From: JACRDG01 sp963760985
GTDB taxonomy: Bacteria; Desulfobacterota; Desulfomonilia; Desulfomonilales; Desulfomonilaceae
Length of the DNA stretch: 64,000 nt
Direction: 5' to 3'
Assembly (NCBI GenBank): GCA_963760985.1
Contig: CAVXFM010000009.1
Location: 104,090-168,089 of the forward strand
Below, one piece after another: positions 59,526 through 64,000 of this stretch. The notes under the pieces were generated by a model that made no database searches, was not told the DNA's origin, and saw only the letters and a list, made by a program, of their open reading frames with translations. The position numbers were made by a program, and so were the translations under genes. How positions within the stretch are numbered: position 1 is the stretch's first letter; every line of letters starts with the position of its first letter.

Positions 59526-59984
59526 GATGAAGACCTCCTATCTGCGCAGCGGAATCCACTGATACCTGTACCATACCAGCACACCTTTGCAGCGAAAGCA
59601 AGAAAAAAATGGCGCGGCAACATCTGGAAATAACGCACTAAAATCCCCTCCCTTGGCATATCGCACCCTGGGCCTAATCCTGCTGACATCCCAAAAACTG
59701 AAGCCGCGAAACTATAGGCATTCGAGAAGAAGCAAGGCATTTCACCAAGATGGACGTTGAACGTCTCCCTTTACGGTTCGCGGACAGAGCAGTCGAGCGC
59801 GCACGGGTAAAGAACAGGGCACCAGGTTGCCCACAGGGTTCACATCATACGGGACGGGCAGGCAAATACAAGTGGACAAGGCAGCGCGGATGCGATAGAG
59901 AGGGGGCGCCGCAGCACAAAGCATTGAGTGGCCGGGCAGCCTCACTTCTGCACAGCAGGGGCCATTGGTCGGAGTTGAACAGGA
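59526..59984. other. intergenic stretch, nothing else recognised
   Basis: Lies between the small minus-strand gene and the GIY-YIG gene, so promoters for both directions should be here. I could not assign -35/-10 boxes with confidence. Confidence 0.4.
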
Positions 59985-60587
59985 ATGTCGTGGTTCGTCT
60001 ATATCCTCCGATGCGCCGACCACAGCCTGTATTGCGGGACCACCACCGACCTGATCCGAAGCGTGGAAGCACACTACTCCGGGATCGGGGCTCGGTACAC
60101 TCGATCCAGACTGCCGGCGCAGCTGGTCTGGTTTGCTCAGACGCAGAGTAAGTCCGAAGCGTTCAAGGAAGAGTTCAGGATAAAACGACTACACAAGGCA
60201 GAAAAGGAGTTTCTCGTTGCGTCTCAGGGGAGCACCGAAAATATCCGTTTAGCGGAGAATAGATCACAAGGAGGGATTGCGATGACGAAGGCAGAAATAG
60301 TGGCAAAGTTGGCAGAGGACGCGAAAGTTACCAAGAAGGTTGCCGCAGCAATGCTCGACTCACTGGTGATGACTTTGCAAACGAGGCTAAAGGACGGCGG
60401 TAAGATTCGCATTGACGGTTTGGGCACCTTCGTGGTGGTAGAGCGAAAAGCCCGTACTGGTGTGAATCCGCAGACACAGGCGAAAATCAAGATTCCGGCC
60501 ACCAAGGCCCCCGCTTTTCGAGCTGCCAAGGCGCTCAAAGAAGCGGTGAAAGAAGTTCCAAAGAAGGCCGGCAAGAAGGCCAAGTGA
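59985..60587 (+). CDS. GIY-YIG endonuclease domain, reading in frame into HU
   Basis: The first 85 residues are a UPF0213/YhbQ-type GIY-YIG nuclease domain. VYIL and LYCG supply the two Tyr motifs, the Arg lies in DLIRSVEAH, ARYTRSRLP follows, and the Glu lies in SEAFKEEFRIK. The usual basic end would be near residue 80. No stop codon separates it from the HU-like gene, so a 200-residue fusion is formally encoded. Because HU has its own strong ribosome site, either a fusion plus internal start or a lost stop codon is possible. GIY-YIG proteins of this type are small structure-specific nucleases. Confidence 0.8.
   Translation: MSWFVYILRCADHSLYCGTTTDLIRSVEAHYSGIGARYTRSRLPAQLVWFAQTQSKSEAFKEEFRIKRLHKAEKEFLVASQGSTENIRLAENRSQGGIAMTKAEIVAKLAEDAKVTKKVAAAMLDSLVMTLQTRLKDGGKIRIDGLGTFVVVERKARTGVNPQTQAKIKIPATKAPAFRAAKALKEAVKEVPKKAGKKAK
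60282..60587 (+). CDS. HU-family DNA-binding protein
   Basis: ATG 60282 follows AAGGAGGG at 7 bases. The 101-residue product is a canonical HU/IHF fold: MTKAEIVAKLAEDAKVTKKV, GKIRIDGLGTFVVVERKART, then the arm region GVNPQTQAKIKIPATKAPAF and a Lys/Ala-rich tail (KKAGKKAK). It binds and bends DNA non-specifically. Within the element it may act in recombination or silencing. Confidence 0.93.
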   Translation: MTKAEIVAKLAEDAKVTKKVAAAMLDSLVMTLQTRLKDGGKIRIDGLGTFVVVERKARTGVNPQTQAKIKIPATKAPAFRAAKALKEAVKEVPKKAGKKAK

Positions 60588-60810
60588 ATTCCCGGGACTG
60601 AAGTTCCGCAATTTGCTCGCGCACACGCCATCTATGCTCAGCATCTTCTGGGCCCCGAGGCTCGGTGTTGTACATTTATGCGCTGGTGCTCGGGGAGCAA
60701 GAATGGCATGGCGTACAGAGTCTGTCTCCTGTCCACGCCAGGGCGAGCAGAAATAGATTAAAAGCGACTTCCGCTAGGACCCGGACGAAAATTCTACGTG
60801 AGGAGAGAAG

Positions 60811-61474
60811 ATGATAAAGGACGCAAGACAACAGGCAGAGGGCATCTTCCTCGATGCTAATGGCAAGATAACCAACGTCACGATCGCCAAGATGGTGGAA
60901 GCGAGTCACTTCACTGTCGGGAAATGGAAGAAAGAGGATGAGTGGACCAAGAAACTGGCAGCAAAATCAGAAAAGCGAGAAAAGAAAGCCGGGTCGAGGC
61001 CTCCCAGAAAAAAAGGCGCACATGACCAAGCTCTCAAACTGTATTTGGAGGCAGAGGGAAAGATAACGAACACGGCACTCGCTAGTACAGTCGGGGTGAG
61101 TACAAACTCGATTGCCAACTGGAAACGGGTTGAGCAGTGGGCGGCAAAGCTCGTGGAATCCAAAAAAGAGCCGTTGCCCCCAGCCACGCCGTCGGAGGTG
61201 CCGGTAACCACATCCCCCGAAACCATTGCCTGGGAGGAGCCGGTAACGGCGCCTCAAATGGAAGTCACCGAAGAGATTGAGGAGCTAGAGATCGACGTGG
61301 ACAAGTTGGCCTGCCCTGATCACATAAACCGGATGAACAAAAGAATTGACGACCTGCTCGGTCAGGATTACCTTTCTCCAACCGATCTCAGAAACCTTGG
61401 CGGAGGCAAAAGAAGCAGTGCTCGGCGCTGTGAGTGCTTATATTGACATCGTAGAGAGATGTTCGGAGGATTGA
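60811..61474 (+). CDS. DNA-binding protein with two tandem HTH modules, one frameshift
   Basis: ATG 60811 after GAGGAGAG. Two related modules are present: NGKITNVTIAKMVEASHFTV with WKKEDEWTKKL (residues about 17-50), and EGKITNTALASTVGVSTNSI with WKRVEQWAAKL (about 85-120). They look like the phage terminase small-subunit type HTH. An acidic linker follows. Dropping one G near 61398-61402 continues LAEAKEAVLGAVSAYIDIVE to a TGA at 61474 instead of an odd tail. Restored length is about 220 residues. Confidence 0.7.
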
Positions 61475-62049
61475 TTTGAGACTGGGGCATTCTGAGGGCA
61501 TGGACCGTGCCACCTCTTTCCATGCGAATACGGGAGAGTGAATGAGCAAGACAGAGGCATCTTCAAGGTGATTGCTGCCATTTCCTCCCTCTTGGAGTGA
61601 CGAGGGTCAACCGCGCATGTGCGTGGCAGCTGAAGAGAGAGACGAGTACAGGAAACGTTACGAAGCCACTTCTTCCTGGTGCCTGCATCGAAAATGACCT
61701 TTGGGAGGATAAAGGACCGACAGGTGGGGTGAGAAGTTGTAGTATCCATGCGGATGAAGTCCTTAGTGTTTTTTGCCCTGGGAATTTTCTGTAGGCCTGG
61801 AATAGGTTTTTTGAGGGTATGCGGAAATCGGCATCAGTATAGGCCCCCCCCCCCGGTCACTTCTTGCAGGCCCTGCCTGTGAGATCTCCCACTCTCGGAA
61901 GTTCCGGCACGACCTTCGGTCCATACGTTCCGAGGTGACCGAAAAGGTGAGATATTCGCGTATGCGCGGGGAATAAGAGACCTTTCGGTCTCTACAGCTT
62001 GCACGCTATTCCACGTCAATGCATTGCACAATCGCAGGTTTTCGTTGTA
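61475..62049. other. intergenic stretch with an 11-C run
   Basis: No gene is supported. It contains a run of 11 C (61844-61854), which is a sequencing risk, and a hairpin AGAGACC / GGTCTCT at 61976-61993 without a T-run. It separates convergent transcription units. Confidence 0.45.
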
Positions 62050-62363
62050 TCAGCCTTCCGTTTCCTCATCTCCATGACTGTCAGGCAGGAGTCCCTCGTT
62101 CTGAAACTGGGCGGTCAAGGCCGCTTCTGCGGCTTCCATCCGTTCCGCCGCGTTCCGCAACAACTGCTCTGTCCTTTGTCCTGACTCTTTGATTCTCCTG
62201 CAGCAGACCAGACATTCGCATGGCTCTGGCCTTGAGCATGTTGCGTGTTTCTTCGAGGAACTGTCCAACCACTCCTGAGTCGGGGGGAAGCACGGTAACT
62301 GTTCCGTTAGCGGGTTGAAGCGACCAAATCCGTTACGTTGCGAGAGTCTTTCTGCTTGGCCAT
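62050..62363 (-). CDS. small hypothetical protein, two frameshifts
   Basis: ATG 62363 follows AAAGGAG and lies 12 bases after the nuclease stop. MAKQKDSRNVTDLVA is followed in the next frame by NGTVTVLPPDSGVVGQFLEE and RAMRMSGLLQEN, then in the third frame by EQLLRNAAERMEAAEAALTA and an acidic tail ending at 62050. The three pieces form one coherent helical protein of about 103 residues. The function is unknown. It is in an operon with the RecB-like nuclease. Confidence 0.5.
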
Positions 62364-62375
62364 GTTCGTTCTCCT

Positions 62376-63142
62376 TTACCACTTCTTACAGTTATCAACG
62401 TAAGCGCACTGGGAGCAATGCCAATCTTCCTCGGGATAGAAGGCGTGGTGCTCTATGGCATGACCATACCTGCTTCACGAGCTTCACGAAACTCTCTCTT
62501 TCCCGGTTGGGTCCGCATCGTTTCGTACCGTGACAGCTCGGGATTCTTTGTCTTCGTGAGCACGTCGAGCCTCATGGTGAGCTGGTCAGGATCGAATCCC
62601 AATGCCCCCACGCCAATGGAGTAGGCTGTGAGTTGCAGATTGCCGTGGACAGCGCTGGCCACCAGTTTCTTCGCAGCAGTCTTCAGGTCAGCCACCGTGA
62701 CCCTGCCATCGGGAGACTCTTCGATGAGGTCGATGTATCCGTGGAATGGCGGCAGTTCCTTTGCCAGTTGCACCTCAAAGAATTCCTCCACGCCGAGGAC
62801 ACTTGTGTCGGGATCAATCTGGTCATGGAACACGTTGATGAGTTGGATTGCCTTGTTCAGGAGGGTTTCTTCGCTGTCCCCGTTGAAAAATTTGACTCCG
62901 TCCGCATTCCGCCATGTGTCCCTGTCCACATCCACCATCTGGTGAGGTTGAAGAGCGTCGCCTTCCAAGCGAGACTGGTAATAGGCGGCCACAGCCTCAT
63001 GTATTGACGATCCAAAGGCCAGCAACACGGATGAGAAAGCTGGTGGAATGAGGTCCACGTATTTGAGACGGTATTGCAATGGGCAGCTCAGGTACATGGA
63101 GAGCTGGGAATACGAAAAGTGGTTGATGGGTCCTTCAGGCAT
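62376..63142 (-). CDS. PD-(D/E)XK nuclease, RecB/Cas4-like with 4Fe-4S cysteines, one frameshift
   Basis: ATG 63142 follows AGGAG. It starts with SYSQLSMYLSCPLQYRLKYV (first cysteine), then the motif-I histidine in GSSIHEAVAAY, the Asp in FHGYIDLIEE, the DxK-type VTVADLKTAAKK and the QxxxY motif LQLTAYS. The printed frame stops at 62453. A missing base near 62462-62470 restores GHAIEHHAFYPEEDWHCSQC and AYVDNCKKW, supplying three more cysteines as in AddB/Cas4-type iron-sulfur nucleases. Restored length is about 255 residues. It probably acts as an exonuclease in element recombination or repair. No cas genes are present. Confidence 0.82.
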
Positions 63143-63146
63143 GACT

Positions 63147-63358
63147 TTACTCCTTTGTGGGAGCAGCACTCAGGCGGTGCCACTCCCCGATGTGAATGGC
63201 CTTCTCTTCGTCGGTTACCTTCTTCGCCTGCCCCTGCGTTCGAGACTCCTGTTTCTCCAGTAGTTCCTTTGATGCACGAGTCTGCGCAGCTCTCGGATGA
63301 GTTTTCGCCCTCGGGGCTTGGGTTTGGGCATGGGCAGCCAAGTTGTGAATCTGAACAT
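63147..63358 (-). CDS. small basic protein, one frameshift
   Basis: ATG 63358 follows AAAGGAG and reads MFRFTTWLPMPKPKPRGRKL. A coherent frame then continues as SKELLEKQESRTQGQAKKVT and DEEKAIHIGEWHRL to a TAA that overlaps the ribosome site of the nuclease gene. A single indel near 63270-63290 would join them into about 70 residues. No family is recognised. The tight spacing makes it part of the nuclease operon. Confidence 0.45.
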
Positions 63359-63464
63359 GGTCTTCTCCTTTCATATAGCGGGGCGGGTACACGGTCAGCG
63401 TGCGCAGTCTGCGCCTGGAGCGCCCCGCCCCTGCTCTGCTTTTGGTTGTGATGTTGGGATTTCC

Positions 63465-64000
63465 TTAGGCGGCGACTTCTTGCTGCAAATAGCCGATCAA
63501 CTTGCTCACGGCTTCTCTCGACAGGTCTTCAAAGCGGGAAACCTCAAATGGGGCCAGCATACTCGCTATGTCCTCTTCCTGGTACTCGCTCGTTTCGTCA
63601 GGCATAGAGCGCTCTCGCTTGGGCTTGCGTTGCCGGACCTGGAGCGCCTGTCGAGGTTCTAGATCCGTTTCCCCCTGAGGGTGGATCGATAGCGGCACTT
63701 GAGGTTTTTGTCCCAGTTTTGCCGTTGCCCTGCGGGAACATCGTTCCGGCTCTTTGCTGACGGTTTGCTCTCTTTCAGGCTCTGCGGCGGCCACGTGAGA
63801 GACTTCCTCAGCAGAAGTGAATTCAAGGCCAAAACCAGCAAATCGCAGCGCCCGTGCTACGCTTCTCGTCTCGGCGAGTTCGATCAGGCTCTCCGCCAGT
63901 CTGGCATCCCGTTGAGCATTCGCTGTGCCATAACCGACGAACTGGCCTTTGGTCGTAACAGCGGAGCATTTGAAGATGGCATACTGCCCGTCCCAGCTCA
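63465..64000 (-). CDS. conserved mobile-element protein, 5' end beyond the window
   Basis: The frame is open to the right edge, 178 residues visible. It reads YAIFKCSAVTTKGQFVGYG, then RDARLAESLIELAETRSVAR and ALRFAGFGLEFTSAEEV. The motif with a conserved AETRSVARALRFAGFG stretch occurs in phage and plasmid proteins related to single-strand annealing or DNA-pairing functions, as far as I recall. After residue about 75 the sequence becomes basic and low-complexity, then ends in an acidic helical domain (LAPFEVSRFEDLSREAVSKL). It precedes the nuclease operon on the same strand. Confidence 0.6.
   Translation of the reverse strand, partial: SWDGQYAIFKCSAVTTKGQFVGYGTANAQRDARLAESLIELAETRSVARALRFAGFGLEFTSAEEVSHVAAAEPEREQTVSKEPERCSRRATAKLGQKPQVPLSIHPQGETDLEPRQALQVRQRKPKRERSMPDETSEYQEEDIASMLAPFEVSRFEDLSREAVSKLIGYLQQEVAA

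Noticed and set aside
62376..63142. CRISPR-associated Cas4
   Set aside because: No repeat-spacer array and no cas1, cas2 or effector gene occurs in the window; the gene lies in an integrative element with recombination genes.

Overview
The window looks like a chromosome segment of a Desulfobacterota-type anaerobe (former Deltaproteobacteria). This is inferred from gene content: non-pyrrolysine MttB-family methyltransferases with a corrinoid protein, a TRAP transporter, CoA ligases, a 2-oxoacid:ferredoxin oxidoreductase remnant and FecR/Cys-rich envelope proteins. GC is moderately high. No 16S gene or other phylogenetic marker is present, so the placement is an inference.

Region 1 (1-10.6 kb, almost all minus strand) holds a corrinoid-dependent methyl-transfer operon. 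In transcription order it contains a MetH-activation-domain-like protein, an MttB-like methyltransferase, a methyltetrahydrofolate methyltransferase, a second MttB-like methyltransferase, a corrinoid carrier, a SAM methyltransferase and a MarC-like membrane protein. A MarR-type regulator lies upstream, with a sigma70-like promoter and a palindrome between it and the operon. asnB follows. Region 2 (10.9-22.3 kb, mostly plus) is a carboxylate uptake and CoA-activation cluster: SDR, NDP-forming CoA ligase alpha-type protein, receiver protein, GntR/FCD regulator with an operator overlapping its promoter, dctP, a terminator-like hairpin, dctQM and an AMP-forming acyl-CoA synthetase. Region 3 (22.3-31.7 kb, mostly minus) has an RND pump with its adaptor, a DUF1259 lipoprotein-like protein, a flavin reductase-like protein and a long FecR/cysteine-rich secreted protein.

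Region 4 (31.7-48.5 kb) is a degraded accessory zone. It contains remnants of IS1380-like, rve-type, IS66, IS21 and ISAs1 elements, truncated RND, KorB and TDT genes, an inverted pair of paralogous gene fragments, and a DUF1186/SEC-C gene. The most notable gene of the window is here: a reconstructed PBP-I receptor domain fused to a pentameric ligand-gated ion channel (36948-39364).

Region 5 (48.6-64 kb) starts with tRNA-Ala(CGC) followed by a convergent tyrosine recombinase and an excisionase-like HTH protein, so it is the left end of an integrative element that runs off the window. Its cargo is mostly small proteins without recognisable relatives, several of them zinc-ribbon, plus a degenerate AAA+/TyrR-type regulator, a GIY-YIG/HU locus, a 4Fe-4S RecB/Cas4-like nuclease and DNA-binding proteins.

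About 30 single-base frameshifts interrupt otherwise coherent genes across every region, most of them an apparent extra base in a short homopolymer. Many genes are therefore given here as reconstructed spans. Either the assembly carries insertion-type errors or the genome is decaying; the even spread over core and accessory genes favours errors.
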